Notes: generated by a model not told the origin, from the sequence alone. 64,000 nucleotides of DNA from Chryseobacterium oranimense (GCF_025244725.1 NZ_CP104203.1:3038001-3102000); one strand, 5' to 3'; positions 18,008-28,264 are shown, counted from the first letter of the stretch. Made by a program: numbers and translations.

Positions 18008-19507
18008 ATGTTAAATTTCTTCAAGAAAAATGTAGCACTGGCCTGGGCAAAAAAGCATGTTCAGAAAACAGGGGAATTCAAAAAAAACTCAGTGAGAAAT
18101 CAGGAGGCTCTTTTGCTGTCTTTGGTTAAAACAGCTCAGAAAACTCTTTTTGGAAGGGAGCATGATTTTGAAAGCATTCATTCTGTAGAGGATTTCCAAA
18201 ACAAAGTACCTGTTTCTGACTATGAAGATCTGAAACCCTATATAGAAAGGGTAAAAAAGGGGCAGGCCAATATTCTCTGGACTGAAACTCCTGAATATTT
18301 TGCAAAAACTTCGGGAACTACCTCTGGCTCAAAATACATTCCTATTTCTAAAGAAGGAATGCCGTTTCAGGTAGCAGGAGCACAAAGCGCATTATTCCAT
18401 TATATTGCCCGGAAAAACAATGCAGATTTTGTAAACGGAAAAATGATCTTTCTGCAGGGAAGCCCTGAATTAAAGGAAAACTTTGGAATAAAAACAGGCA
18501 GGCTTTCAGGAATTGTGGCCCATCATATCCCTAAATACCTTCAAAAAAACCGTTTGCCAAGCTGGGAAACCAATATGATGGAAGATTGGGAAGCCAAAGT
18601 AGATAAGATTATTGAAGAAACGGAACATGAAAACATGACCCTGATTTCCGGAATTCCACCATGGCTGGTCATGTATTTTGAAAAACTTACAGAAAAACAC
18701 GGAAAGAAGATCAAACAGCTTTTCCCTAACCTACAGCTTCTCGTTACCGGAGGAGTCAACTATGAGCCCTACCGTGATAAAATGAATGATCTGCTTGGCG
18801 GAAAAGTTGATATTATACAGACTTTTCCTGCTTCTGAAGGCTTTTTTGCTTTTCAGGATGATTATACGAAAGAAGGCCTTCTTCTTTTAACGGATCACGG
18901 GATTTTTTATGAATTCATCCCTTTGGAAGAATATGGAAAACCTGATGCCCGGAGACTCACTTTAAAAGATGTGGAACTCAACAAGGACTATGCATTGATT
19001 CTTACTACGAATTCAGGATTATGGGCTTACTCAATAGGTGATGTGGTAAGGTTTATTGATCAGGATCCGTACAGAATTCTGGTAAGCGGAAGAACAAAGC
19101 ATTTCACTTCTGCTTTCGGGGAACATGTGATTGCTTTCGAAGTGGAAGAAGCCATGAAAGCCACACTGGAAAAGCATACGGCTCAAATTACAGAATTCCA
19201 CCTTGCTCCACAGGTAAATCCGTCAGAAGGACTTCCCTATCATGAATGGCTGATAGAATTCGAAAAAAAACCGGAGGATTTAGAGTTGTTCAGAGGCGAA
19301 CTGGACCGCCAGCTACGTGCAAGAAACACTTACTATGACGATCTTATTACAGGAAACATTCTTCAGCCTCTTACCATTACAATGCTGAAAAAGAATGCTT
19401 TTAATGAGTATGCAAAATCGCAGGGAAAGTTGGGAGGTCAAAATAAAATCCCAAGACTTGCGAATGACAGAAAAATTGCAGATCAATTAGAAATTTACAA
19501 ACTTTAA
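18008..19507 (+). CDS. GH3 family adenylate-forming enzyme
   Basis: The 499-residue protein matches the GH3 family, named from plant auxin-responsive amido-synthetases but common in Bacteroidetes. GH3 enzymes adenylate an acyl substrate and often join it to an amine. The ATP-loop TSGTTSGSKYIPIS lies near residues 100-113. Other family features are the TGGVNYEPYR segment, ASEGFFAFQ, and the GLWAYSIGDVVRF-x-DQDPYRI stretch before the C-terminal domain. The bacterial substrate is unknown. It has no signal peptide and no clear operon partner; the next gene starts 69 bp downstream with its own -7 box. Confidence 0.9.
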   Translation: MLNFFKKNVALAWAKKHVQKTGEFKKNSVRNQEALLLSLVKTAQKTLFGREHDFESIHSVEDFQNKVPVSDYEDLKPYIERVKKGQANILWTETPEYFAKTSGTTSGSKYIPISKEGMPFQVAGAQSALFHYIARKNNADFVNGKMIFLQGSPELKENFGIKTGRLSGIVAHHIPKYLQKNRLPSWETNMMEDWEAKVDKIIEETEHENMTLISGIPPWLVMYFEKLTEKHGKKIKQLFPNLQLLVTGGVNYEPYRDKMNDLLGGKVDIIQTFPASEGFFAFQDDYTKEGLLLLTDHGIFYEFIPLEEYGKPDARRLTLKDVELNKDYALILTTNSGLWAYSIGDVVRFIDQDPYRILVSGRTKHFTSAFGEHVIAFEVEEAMKATLEKHTAQITEFHLAPQVNPSEGLPYHEWLIEFEKKPEDLELFRGELDRQLRARNTYYDDLITGNILQPLTITMLKKNAFNEYAKSQGKLGGQNKIPRLANDRKIADQLEIYKL

Positions 19508-19550
19508 AGATATTTTTTCAATTCCAAAAACATATATTCGAAAAAAATTA

Positions 19551-19558
19551 TAAATTTG
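19551..19558 (+). promoter_or_regulatory. -7 box of the small lipoprotein gene at 19577
   Basis: TAAATTTG lies 18 bp before the ATG; no clear -33 element. Confidence 0.45.
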
Positions 19559-19576
19559 AAAAAATAAATAATAATA

Positions 19577-19939
19577 ATGAAAGCATCTGTACTTTTAAAA
19601 TCATCTTTACTAACCTCTTTATTTGTCATTTCATCCTGTGCTACCACAAAATACAGCGAGGATATTTCAAAAAACAATTATTCTAATTTGCAGGCTGGAA
19701 AAATGTATGTTGTTACCTTGAAAGATGGTTCTCCGAAAAAGAAAATGCTATTCCGGAATATTGACGGCGACAACCTGATTGGAACTGCAGGAAAAAAGGA
19801 CAGTGCAGAGGTGATAATCCCTAAATCTAATGTGGCAGCTGTAAAAGACAGATCTAAAGCCAGAGTAACAGCAGGTGCTACCGTAATTGGAGCAGCGGGT
19901 GTTGCAGCCATCGTGATCAGTGCATTGAGAGCGGACTAA
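19577..19939 (+). CDS. Small lipoprotein with C-terminal hydrophobic segment
   Basis: The 120-residue product has a lipoprotein signal ending FVISSC (Cys21), then a small beta domain (KMYVVTLKDGSPKKKMLFRNIDGDNLIG) and a hydrophobic Ala/Gly/Val-rich segment at residues 99-117. That tail could be a membrane helix or glycine-zipper segment. Similar proteins are frequent in Chryseobacterium-like genomes; I know no function. Confidence 0.7.
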   Translation: MKASVLLKSSLLTSLFVISSCATTKYSEDISKNNYSNLQAGKMYVVTLKDGSPKKKMLFRNIDGDNLIGTAGKKDSAEVIIPKSNVAAVKDRSKARVTAGATVIGAAGVAAIVISALRAD

Positions 19940-20021
19940 AATAGATTTTATCTTTCGGGACTTATTTGATTTATCATTTAAAAAACCAGCATATCAACAG
20001 CCTTAAATGAATATTTAGGGC

Positions 20022-20029
20022 TATTTTTG
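20022..20029 (+). promoter_or_regulatory. -7 box three bases before the MFS start codon
   Basis: TATTTTTG ends 3 nt before the ATG at 20033, again implying a leaderless mRNA. No -33 TTG. Confidence 0.45.
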
Positions 20030-20032
20030 TGC

Positions 20033-21268
20033 ATGATTTCCTTTACACCGTTAAAAACATTGCAAAATGTTGAATTCAGGAATCTTCTTACGGGAAGATT
20101 TTTTATTGTTTTAGCCTTCAGAATGCTCGCGACTTTATTAGGATGGTGGGTGTATCAGTTAACAAAAGATCCTTTTTCAATTGGCCTTATCGGGCTTTCA
20201 GAAGTTATTCCTGCGGTAAGCTGTGCTTTATATGCAGGCCATGTTATTGACATGAATGAAAAAAAACGTCTGCTACTGATCTGTAATTATGCTTACATTT
20301 TCCTGATCGGCTTACTCCTCATTCCGGCATTTTTCAATGTAGAAATGCACTTTAACGGCCACGAAATCACTTACTTCATATATGGCGTTATATTTTTTAC
20401 AGGAATTGCCAGGGCTTTTATCGGGCCTATTGTTCCTTCTATGATTCCAAAGATTGTAAAAAAGGAAAACCTTCCGAATGCAGTAACCCTGAACCAGGCC
20501 ACCTTCCTGATCTCTTCCGTATGCGGACATGCTGCAGGAGGGCTTCTCATAGGTTATTTCGGGGTAAAATGGACACTCGTGGTCATCATTTCTTTAATAT
20601 TTGTCGCATCACTATTTTTCTGGCAGCTGAAACAACAGCATTCCGAATATAAAAAGGAGAATGTAAATGTTGTGGAAAGCATGAGGGAAGGAATTTCATA
20701 TATTTTCAAAACAAAAGAGATTTTAGGGGCATTATGTCTGGATATGTTTGCTGTTCTTTTTGGAGGAGCTGTTGCTATGATCCCGGTATTTGCCACTGAT
20801 ATTTTAGATGCAGGAGCGGAAGGTTTCGGGCTTCTGAATGCAGCTTCAGATATAGGTTCTATGTGCATTATCACTTTGCTGGCACTTGTTCCGTTAAGAA
20901 AAAACCAGGGAAAAATCCTTCTTATTGTGGTAGCCGGTTTTGGGCTCTGCATTATTGGTTTCGGCTTGTCCAGGCTTTACTGGCTATCCTTCATGTTCCT
21001 TGTTATGAGCGGAATGCTTGACGGAATTTCAGTAGTGATCAGAGGAACCATTGTGCAGCTGAAAACTCCGGATCATATCCGTGGGCGGGTACTGAGTGTC
21101 AATTCTATATTTATCATGTCCAGCAATGAAATGGGGCAGTTCGAGAGCGGCCTGATGGCAAAATTACTTGGCGTAGTGCGGTCTGTAGTCTTCGGGGGAA
21201 GTATGACGGTACTGGTAGCTTTTATTGTGGCAAGTACAAATCCCAAGCTGAGAAAAATGAATTATTAG
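20033..21268 (+). CDS. MFS transporter, EntS-like
   Basis: The ATG at 20033 is preferred over an in-frame TTG at 20027. The about 411-residue protein has twelve hydrophobic segments and the domain layout of the MFS_3/EntS exporter group: an N-terminal NVEFRNLLTGRFF start, a first-half GHVIDMNEKKRLL loop (motif A-like), and a second-half MSGMLDGISVVIRGTIVQLKTPDHIRGRVLSVN segment typical of that group. Such proteins export siderophores or drugs; specificity here is unknown. No siderophore synthesis gene is nearby. Confidence 0.88.
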   Translation: MISFTPLKTLQNVEFRNLLTGRFFIVLAFRMLATLLGWWVYQLTKDPFSIGLIGLSEVIPAVSCALYAGHVIDMNEKKRLLLICNYAYIFLIGLLLIPAFFNVEMHFNGHEITYFIYGVIFFTGIARAFIGPIVPSMIPKIVKKENLPNAVTLNQATFLISSVCGHAAGGLLIGYFGVKWTLVVIISLIFVASLFFWQLKQQHSEYKKENVNVVESMREGISYIFKTKEILGALCLDMFAVLFGGAVAMIPVFATDILDAGAEGFGLLNAASDIGSMCIITLLALVPLRKNQGKILLIVVAGFGLCIIGFGLSRLYWLSFMFLVMSGMLDGISVVIRGTIVQLKTPDHIRGRVLSVNSIFIMSSNEMGQFESGLMAKLLGVVRSVVFGGSMTVLVAFIVASTNPKLRKMNY

Positions 21269-21331
21269 ACAATAATATCCCATTTCTTTTAAATATATCA
21301 CAAAAACTTTAATTTAACTTTAATAATTTTT

Positions 21332-21339
21332 TATATTTG
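21332..21339 (+). promoter_or_regulatory. -7 box of the first type B surface protein
   Basis: TATATTTG lies 20 bp before the ATG at 21360; no clear -33 TTG. Confidence 0.45.
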
Positions 21340-21359
21340 TCTTTTTTAAATCCCCCTTT

Positions 21360-23498
21360 ATGAAAAAAGCATTACTCGTTTTTCTAATCATCTGCTCACG
21401 CATCTTATATGCCCAATCAGATTGTATTAGTGCAATATCTATCTGCGGAAACTCGGATATCTCTTATACCCCTTCAGGACCGGGAAATGTCCTGGAAGGC
21501 ATTGGTCTTAATTCGTGTCTGAGTGATACGGATAATGAGCACTTTTCAGTATGGTATACTTTTACGGCATCAACTTCGGGAACATTGGCATTTGTAATCA
21601 ATCCTACCGTTGACACCGACGACTATGACTTTGCAGTTTACGGCCCTACAACAAATGGCTGTACTTCATTGAACAACAATAACATTTTTGTAACCCCGCT
21701 GAGATGTAATTTCAACGGAACAGGTTCATCCCAGGGAAATACAGGTTTATTGCTAACCATCCCACCACCGCCACCGCCAAACACAAACGGAAGTGCAGGA
21801 AACCAGGCTGAATGGAGTCCTCATATGGTAGTTCAGGCCGGTGAGACTTATTATCTTGTTGTGGACAATTACAGAAGTTCACCGGATGGTTTCTCTTTGA
21901 CATGGACAGGTACAGCAAGCTTAAGTTCTGCATTCAACGATCCTTCTCTGGCTCCGTTTCCGTTTACTACTCCGGGACTTCCGGCTGCTAACCCGAACGA
22001 TCCGAACGAAGTAACGGTATGCTCACTTGCTACTCCATTTAATTTTACCTCATTAAGCGCGGGAATTATCAACGGAAACAGTCCAAATTTCAAGGTATCT
22101 TATCATAAAAATACCAATGACGCCATTACAGGAGGAAATCCTGTTACGTCAGAAGTAGTGAGCCTTACGCAGGTTTACTATTACAGAATTGTATATCAGG
22201 ATCCTGCGAACCCGACAAACCCTATGAACGGTTGTTTTATTACCGGGAAATTTAAATTCAGAGATGGCAGTTTTACCTTAAATAATACTACGCTTACCAG
22301 CTGTAGCAATGATGGTGCGGGTACAGCAATGTTCGATCTTACTACAGCTGCTATAGGAGCGGGACCAACCCATACGTTAAAGTATTATCCTACAATGTTC
22401 GACCTGAATGCGGGAACGAATGAGATTACAAGCCCTTCTATATATCAGTTTGTTTCAGCTCAGGGAAAAATATTTGTAAAAGCTACCAATGAATTCGGAT
22501 GTACAGCAACAGCTGAAATTACTCTGAAATTCCATCCGCTGGTACCAGTGACTGAGGCTTCTTTAAGATCTTGTTTCCTTGAAACCAACCCTTCGCTGGG
22601 AACATTCAACCTAAGCAATGCTACAGTAACGACTCTGACAGGAGCTACTAAAAAATACTATCCTTCTTTAACAGATGCAGTAAACGGAACGAATGAAATT
22701 TTAAGCTTCCTGGCTTACACGGCACCATCAGGAGTGATCTATGTAAAAGTATTTAATGCACAGGGATGTTATTCAATTGCAAAAGTAACATTAACTGTAC
22801 TTTCTCCAGTTTACTCGAGTGTACTGCAGGACAAGATCATCTGCGTTGAGGATAAAACCACGCTGGATGCAGGCCCAGGATTCAACGGATACGAATGGAG
22901 TACAGGAGCCACTACCCAGTCTATTACCAACGTAGGTGTAGGAACCTATTGGGTAAAATTAAAGACCGGAGACTGTATCTCAATACAGAATGTAAAAGTA
23001 TATGCTTCCGAGCAGCCTGTTGTTTCAAGCATTGATATTGCCAACACTTCTATAACTGTAAATGTTATCGGAGGAACTCCACCTTACCAATATTCAATGG
23101 ATAATATTAACTGGCAGGACTCCAACATATTCACCAATGTTTCAAGAGGAGATCATACAGTCTATGTAAAAGATGCTTACGACTGTGAACCTATTGATAT
23201 AACAGTTGTAGTTCCTAACCTTATTAATGTGATCACTCCAAACGGAGACGGGATAAATGACGTAATAGACTATTCAGCATTATCAGGAAAACAAAGTCTT
23301 GTATTGAGTATTTTTGACAGATACGGAACAAAAATCCACCAGGCTGATAAAACCAACGGATTCAAATGGGACGGAACGGTAGCCGGTAAAAAAGTTCCTA
23401 CAGGAACCTACTGGTACTCCGTAACATGGAATGAAAATGATAAAAAGAACACTCCATTCAAGTTCTCTGGATGGGTAATGGTAAAAAACAGAGAATAA
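21360..23498 (+). CDS. T9SS type B sorted surface protein A1
   Basis: The 712-residue product has a signal peptide ending LYAQ, then a cysteine-containing N-terminal domain (SDCISAISICGNS; FSVWYTFT; DDYDFAVYGP) like that of the next gene. A PPPPPP stretch lies near residue 140. Two modules of about 80 residues follow (FDLTTA, KYYP, NEI, VYVKV, GC), then a SPVYSSVLQDKIIC segment with DAGPGF-GYEWSTGATT. The last 95 residues (NLINVITPNGDGINDVIDYS to KNRE) are the gliding-motility-associated (CHU_C) type B sorting domain. Export by T9SS and a surface or adhesive role are likely. Residues 395-545 nearly match protein B2 at 30769-33030. Confidence 0.9.
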   Translation: MKKALLVFLIICSRILYAQSDCISAISICGNSDISYTPSGPGNVLEGIGLNSCLSDTDNEHFSVWYTFTASTSGTLAFVINPTVDTDDYDFAVYGPTTNGCTSLNNNNIFVTPLRCNFNGTGSSQGNTGLLLTIPPPPPPNTNGSAGNQAEWSPHMVVQAGETYYLVVDNYRSSPDGFSLTWTGTASLSSAFNDPSLAPFPFTTPGLPAANPNDPNEVTVCSLATPFNFTSLSAGIINGNSPNFKVSYHKNTNDAITGGNPVTSEVVSLTQVYYYRIVYQDPANPTNPMNGCFITGKFKFRDGSFTLNNTTLTSCSNDGAGTAMFDLTTAAIGAGPTHTLKYYPTMFDLNAGTNEITSPSIYQFVSAQGKIFVKATNEFGCTATAEITLKFHPLVPVTEASLRSCFLETNPSLGTFNLSNATVTTLTGATKKYYPSLTDAVNGTNEILSFLAYTAPSGVIYVKVFNAQGCYSIAKVTLTVLSPVYSSVLQDKIICVEDKTTLDAGPGFNGYEWSTGATTQSITNVGVGTYWVKLKTGDCISIQNVKVYASEQPVVSSIDIANTSITVNVIGGTPPYQYSMDNINWQDSNIFTNVSRGDHTVYVKDAYDCEPIDITVVVPNLINVITPNGDGINDVIDYSALSGKQSLVLSIFDRYGTKIHQADKTNGFKWDGTVAGKKVPTGTYWYSVTWNENDKKNTPFKFSGWVMVKNRE

Positions 23499-23512
23499 TT
23501 CCTTATCAAAAT

Positions 23513-23540
23513 AAAAACCGCTCTACGGGGCGGTTTTTTA
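23513..23540 (+). terminator. Terminator after surface protein A1
   Basis: AAACCGCTC pairs with GGGCGGTTT around a TACG loop, followed by a T run, 17 bp past the stop. Confidence 0.85.
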
Positions 23541-23598
23541 ACATAAATGCTGATAACTTATTTTACTCAAATCTTGTTTCACAAAAATCATTTTAAAC

Positions 23599-25722
23599 AT
23601 GAAAAAAACATTACTTCTTTTAATCTTATTTATAGCACAGACTTTCTATGCACAGTCCGATTGCGTCACTGCAATCCCACTCTGCGGAAACTCTGAGCTT
23701 TCATACACCCCTTCAGGACATGGAAATATTGCGGAGAACCTTTCAGCAAACGGATGTCTGGGAAGAAGCGAAAACTTCTCAGTATGGTATACTTTTACTG
23801 TTGCAACATCTGGAACTCTAACGTTCGTTATTGATCCTAATGTTGATTCCGATGATTATGATTTCGCAGTATATGGCCCTACCAGCAATGGATGCGCCTC
23901 ATTACAGACAGGGAATAACGTTTTTGTAACTCCACTCAGATGTAACTATAACGGAAGTACACCAACCGGAAACACCGGACTTACCCTTACTTTACCTCCG
24001 CCTCCACCTCCCAATACGAACGGAAATGCCGGAAATTCAGCAGAATGGAGCCCTTACATGCAGGTACAAGCGGGAGAAACTTATTATCTGGTTGTAGACA
24101 ATTTCAGAAGTTCTCCGGACGGATTTAAAATGACATGGGGTGGTACCGCTACCCTAAGTTCAGCATTTAACGATCCTGTTCTGGCACCTAACCCATTCCT
24201 CCCACCTGGAATCCCAGGGGCTAATCCGGATGATCCCTCAACAGTTATGGTATGCGGACTTCCTTCACAGTTTAACTTTGCTACTCTTAGTCCTGGTATT
24301 GTCAACGGAAACAACGTTAACTTCCAGGTTACTTATCATAATAATGTTAATGATCTTATCACAGGAAACAATCCACTTACCATTGCTACTGTGAATGGGA
24401 CAACAACTTATTACTACAGAATCCGATACTTTGACCCTGACAACCCAAACAGTGTTATCAACAAATGTTTCATCAGCGGTAAATTCAAATTTGTAAATGC
24501 AAGCATTACAGCGAGAAATGCTACTATTTTTGCATGTAACAACAATAGTGAGGGTACAGGAAAATTTGATCTGACCACAGCAGATGTATTTACCGGAACA
24601 GTTACGAAAAAATACTATCCTACCCTGGCTGACCTGAATGCTGATACCAATGAGATTACCAATCCTACCGCTTATATTTCAGCTGAGAAAATAGTATACG
24701 TTAAAGTAATCTCCGCATTCGGATGTACTGCTACAGCAGCTATTACATTATCATTCCATCCGGTAGTTACATTGAAAGATGCGGTAATGGAAGAATGCTA
24801 TATTGAAAATGATGTTACGCAGGCTAAGTTTGACCTTACACAAGCCGACGTAGGAGCAGTAGCTGGTCAAACGAAGGCATTCTATAAAACATTAAACGAT
24901 GCCCAGGCAGAAACCAATCCAATCACTCCTCAGACTGCTTACATTACTACAAGCACTGAAGTTTATGTAAGAGTAACCAGCGCCAATCAGTGTTATGATA
25001 TCGCCAAGATCACGTTAAAAGTTCTTCCTCCTGTAAAATCTGCAGTTCTGAAAGACAAAACGATCTGTGCTGAAGATAAAACAACATTGGATGCAGGACC
25101 TGGATTTGACGGCTACGAATGGAGCACAGGTGCTACTACTCAGGCCATCACCAATGCAGGAATAGGAATTTACTGGGTTAAACTGAAAACAGGAAAATGC
25201 TTCACGCTACAGACTGTTACGGTTTTTGCATCTTCACAGCCGGTAATTGCAAGCGTAGATATCAGCAACAATACAATTACAATAAACGCTTCAGGAGGAA
25301 CTCCGCCATACATGTACTCAATAGACGGTACCAACTGGCAGACCACCAATACATTCAGCGGACTTCCTAGAGGAGAAAACAAAATCTTCCTGAAGGATTC
25401 TTATGACTGTAATCCAGTGCAGATTACCGTTACTGTTCCAAACCTGATTAACGCCATCACTCCAAACGGAGATAAGGTAAATGACGAGATCGACTATTCG
25501 GCTCTGGCTTATAAGAAAAATCTAGTATTTATTGTTTATGACAGATACGGAAACAAGCTTTACGAAGCTAATAAAATGAGAGATTACAAATGGGACGGAA
25601 CTGCTTCCGGCAAGAAGATCCCTACCGGAACTTACTGGTACACCATCTCATGGAACGAAAACGACAAAAACAATACTGAAACTAAATATTCAGGATGGAT
25701 ACTCGTAAAAAATAAAGAATAA
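23599..25722 (+). CDS. T9SS type B sorted surface protein A2
   Basis: The 707-residue product is a paralog of A1. It has a signal peptide ending FYAQ, the same N-terminal domain (SDCVTAIPLCGNS; FSVWYTFT; DDYDFAVYGP), a PPPPPP run, two approximately 80-residue repeat modules and a type B C-terminal sorting domain. Its sorting domain (DYSALAYKKNLVFIVYDRYG) is closer to protein B1 than to A1, although its N-terminus is closest to A1. It is probably exported through T9SS and kept at the surface. A hairpin terminator follows. Confidence 0.9.
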   Translation: MKKTLLLLILFIAQTFYAQSDCVTAIPLCGNSELSYTPSGHGNIAENLSANGCLGRSENFSVWYTFTVATSGTLTFVIDPNVDSDDYDFAVYGPTSNGCASLQTGNNVFVTPLRCNYNGSTPTGNTGLTLTLPPPPPPNTNGNAGNSAEWSPYMQVQAGETYYLVVDNFRSSPDGFKMTWGGTATLSSAFNDPVLAPNPFLPPGIPGANPDDPSTVMVCGLPSQFNFATLSPGIVNGNNVNFQVTYHNNVNDLITGNNPLTIATVNGTTTYYYRIRYFDPDNPNSVINKCFISGKFKFVNASITARNATIFACNNNSEGTGKFDLTTADVFTGTVTKKYYPTLADLNADTNEITNPTAYISAEKIVYVKVISAFGCTATAAITLSFHPVVTLKDAVMEECYIENDVTQAKFDLTQADVGAVAGQTKAFYKTLNDAQAETNPITPQTAYITTSTEVYVRVTSANQCYDIAKITLKVLPPVKSAVLKDKTICAEDKTTLDAGPGFDGYEWSTGATTQAITNAGIGIYWVKLKTGKCFTLQTVTVFASSQPVIASVDISNNTITINASGGTPPYMYSIDGTNWQTTNTFSGLPRGENKIFLKDSYDCNPVQITVTVPNLINAITPNGDKVNDEIDYSALAYKKNLVFIVYDRYGNKLYEANKMRDYKWDGTASGKKIPTGTYWYTISWNENDKNNTETKYSGWILVKNKE

Positions 25723-25743
25723 GCTATTCTTCACTATTATAAC

Positions 25744-25773
25744 AAAAGGCTGTCGTAACTGACAGCCTTTTTT
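25744..25773 (+). terminator. Terminator after surface protein A2
   Basis: A perfect 11-bp stem (AAAAGGCTGTC / GACAGCCTTTT) with a 6-nt loop and a T tract. Confidence 0.9.
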
Positions 25774-25975
25774 ATATCTAGCAGCTCCATTCATCAATTG
25801 TACATAAAAAAATTATTAATCATTTTCATCTTATGAATATTACTTATTGAAAATTTTCTATTTTTGAACCCCCACTTTTTACTAACATCCGATTGCGTTC
25901 TGCCCATTATAAATTAAGACACGATTGCTGATAACTTGTTAGTTACTATTTTTTAATTATTTTTTTTAAATAAAC

Positions 25976-25983
25976 TATCTTTG
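25976..25983 (+). promoter_or_regulatory. -7 box four bases before the dnaB start codon
   Basis: TATCTTTG then CATC then ATG. The same 15-base string occurs at the xrtF start on the minus strand. Suggests leaderless dnaB mRNA. Confidence 0.5.
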
Positions 25984-25987
25984 CATC

Positions 25988-27577
25988 ATGGCGCAGAAAG
26001 AAACATTATCATCCCTTACGCACGGAAACTTTGCAAGAGAATTGTCTATTGCGGATGGAAAAATGCCTCCCAATGCTGTAGATTTTGAAAGACTGGTGAT
26101 CGGAACTTTTTTAATAGACAAAAAAGGGCTTGACCACTCTATTGACCTTCTTACTCCTGAAGTATTTTATGACCCAAGACATCAGGTTATTTTTTCTACC
26201 ATCTTAAAGCTTTATGAAGGTAACCATCCTGTGGATCTGATGACGATTATCCAGGAATTAAAAAAAGAAGATAAACTCAGCCAGGCAGGTGGTGACCATT
26301 ACATCATCGACCTTACCATGGGAGTAAGTTCATCAGCCCATATTGAATATCACGTACGTGTTATTCTTGAAAAATATATTTTAAGAAGCCTTATTAACGT
26401 TTCTGCCAATGTGATCGATTCATCCTATAAAGAATCTACTGATGTATTCGAGCTTTTGGATAAGGCCGAACAATCTTTCTTTGAAATTACCAACGGTACA
26501 ATTAAAAAAGGATTCGATACTGCCAATTCATTAGTAAAACAGGCTATCGACACCATTAAATCCCTTAAAGACAAAGAAGGACTGTCCGGAGTTCCTTCAG
26601 GATTCAGAGATATTGATAAAGAAACAGGAGGCTGGCAAAATTCCGACCTCATCATTATTGCAGCCCGTCCGGCAATGGGTAAAACCGCATTCCTTCTGTC
26701 AATGGCCAGAAATATAGCTGTAGGCCACAAAATACCGATGGTGCTTTTCTCCCTGGAGATGGCATCCGTACAGCTTATCACCAGGATGATTGCTTCGGAA
26801 ACGAAAATCTCTTCTGAAAAGCTGCGAAAAGGAACGCTTGATGATGAAGAATGGCAAAGACTGTTCTCCAATGTTTCCGAACTTGAGAACGCTCCGCTTT
26901 TTATTGACGAAACCCCTTCCCTTTCTATATTCGACTTCCGTGCAAAATGCCGAAGACTGGTAATGCAGCATGGCGTAAAGCTGATCATGGTGGATTACCT
27001 TCAGTTGATGACTGCAGGAGGCGGAGGAAAAGGAGTAGGAAACCGTGAACAGGAAATCTCCATGATCTCCCGTTCATTAAAGGCTATTGCTAAAGAACTT
27101 AATGTCCCTGTTATTGCACTTTCCCAGCTGTCGAGAAGTGTGGAAGCCCGTCCCGGTAAAAGACCTCAGCTTTCTGACCTGAGGGAATCCGGAGCTATTG
27201 AGCAGGATGCAGATATCGTATCATTTATTTTCAGACCTGAATATTATAAAATTGCCGTTTGGGATAATGACGAAGAAGGCCAGGAAACCTCAACAGAAAA
27301 CCAGGCTGAATTAATTATCGCAAAGCACAGAAATGGCGCAACAGCAGATGTAAGATTATCATTCCTGAAACACTTTGCCAAATTCGGGGATATTGAAGCT
27401 GCCCTCAATGGAGGTATGGGAGGCTATCCATCCAATTTCGGATCTGGTGAACCGAGTGGTTTTGATAAGATTAAAACAACTATTCAGCCCGGCGCTGCAT
27501 TTGATCTGCCGGACAGCTCAAAACTTTCCGGATCATCTATGAACGATTTTGATGACGATGATGATTTTCCTTTCTAG
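25988..27577 (+). CDS. dnaB: Replicative DNA helicase DnaB
   Basis: The 529-residue protein is the hexameric replicative helicase. Residues 24-125 form the N-terminal dimerisation domain (PPNAVDFERLVIGTFL). The RecA-like motor has Walker A ARPAMGKTAF near residue 225, the LSFSLEM-type block (VLFSLEMAS), MVDYLQLM Walker B and SRSLKAIAKEL/ALSQLSRSVE/DLRESGAIEQDAD motifs. The C-terminus is acidic (DDDDDFPF) after a low-complexity linker. No intein. It is followed 52 bp later by rnhA. The genes on both sides are surface proteins, so the pair is a housekeeping island among accessory genes. Confidence 0.97.
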   Translation: MAQKETLSSLTHGNFARELSIADGKMPPNAVDFERLVIGTFLIDKKGLDHSIDLLTPEVFYDPRHQVIFSTILKLYEGNHPVDLMTIIQELKKEDKLSQAGGDHYIIDLTMGVSSSAHIEYHVRVILEKYILRSLINVSANVIDSSYKESTDVFELLDKAEQSFFEITNGTIKKGFDTANSLVKQAIDTIKSLKDKEGLSGVPSGFRDIDKETGGWQNSDLIIIAARPAMGKTAFLLSMARNIAVGHKIPMVLFSLEMASVQLITRMIASETKISSEKLRKGTLDDEEWQRLFSNVSELENAPLFIDETPSLSIFDFRAKCRRLVMQHGVKLIMVDYLQLMTAGGGGKGVGNREQEISMISRSLKAIAKELNVPVIALSQLSRSVEARPGKRPQLSDLRESGAIEQDADIVSFIFRPEYYKIAVWDNDEEGQETSTENQAELIIAKHRNGATADVRLSFLKHFAKFGDIEAALNGGMGGYPSNFGSGEPSGFDKIKTTIQPGAAFDLPDSSKLSGSSMNDFDDDDDFPF

Positions 27578-27629
27578 CGTCAGCCTATTTTAAATAACAG
27601 CTTAGTATTTTATATAATACCTTAAACTT

Positions 27630-28106
27630 TTGAGAATAGAAATATACACCGACGGTGCATGCAGTGGAAATCCCGGAAAAGGAGGCTATGGCATCCTCAT
27701 GCGCGTACCTGAAAAGAATTATCAGAAAACATTCTCGAAAGGATTCAGAAAAACAACCAACAACAGGATGGAGCTGCTCGCTGTCATTACTGCTATGGAA
27801 AAACTAAAATCTTCGGAGAACGACATTCACATTTACACAGACAGTAAATATGTAGCAGATGCCGTGAATCAAAACTGGATTGCCGGATGGATTAAAAGAG
27901 GCTGGAAAAATGTAAAAAATCCTGACCTCTGGAAAAGATTCATTGAAATGTATAATAAGCACAAACCCCAGATGCACTGGGTAAAAGGTCATGCAGGCCA
28001 TTTTGAAAATGAGCTATGTGATAAACTGGCCGTAGCGGCTGCAAGTTCACCTGATCTGGAAATTGATACTTACTTTGAAGGACTTGAAAGTAATTCTCTT
28101 TTTTAA
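27630..28106 (+). CDS. rnhA: Ribonuclease HI
   Basis: The 158-residue product is RNase HI, which degrades RNA in RNA-DNA hybrids. The catalytic set is present: Asp8 in YTDGACSGNPG, Glu48 in NNRMELLA, Asp71 in YTDSKYV, His121 in KGHAGH and Asp131. The start must be a TTG at 27630: upstream in frame a TAA occurs at 27615 with no ATG between, and starting further in would remove the first beta strand. It is 52 bp after dnaB and likely read from the same promoter. Confidence 0.95.
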   Translation: MRIEIYTDGACSGNPGKGGYGILMRVPEKNYQKTFSKGFRKTTNNRMELLAVITAMEKLKSSENDIHIYTDSKYVADAVNQNWIAGWIKRGWKNVKNPDLWKRFIEMYNKHKPQMHWVKGHAGHFENELCDKLAVAAASSPDLEIDTYFEGLESNSLF

Positions 28107-28225
28107 TAAAGATAAATTTATATCAATATTGTTCATTATTTTATCAATGTTCTTATCATTTGTTAATAATTCATTATCATTTTCGGTAAAATTAACATTA
28201 AATAAACATTAATTACCCGGGATTT

Positions 28226-28238
28226 AATATATTTACAG
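28226..28238 (+). promoter_or_regulatory. Shared upstream motif of lectin protein B1
   Basis: AATATATTTACAG lies about 25 bp before the ATG at 28265 and recurs before the paralog at 30769 (30728-30740). It resembles a -7 element with TTTA in place of TTTG. Confidence 0.4.
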
Positions 28239-28264
28239 TGTCTAATTAAAGTAATCCCACGTCA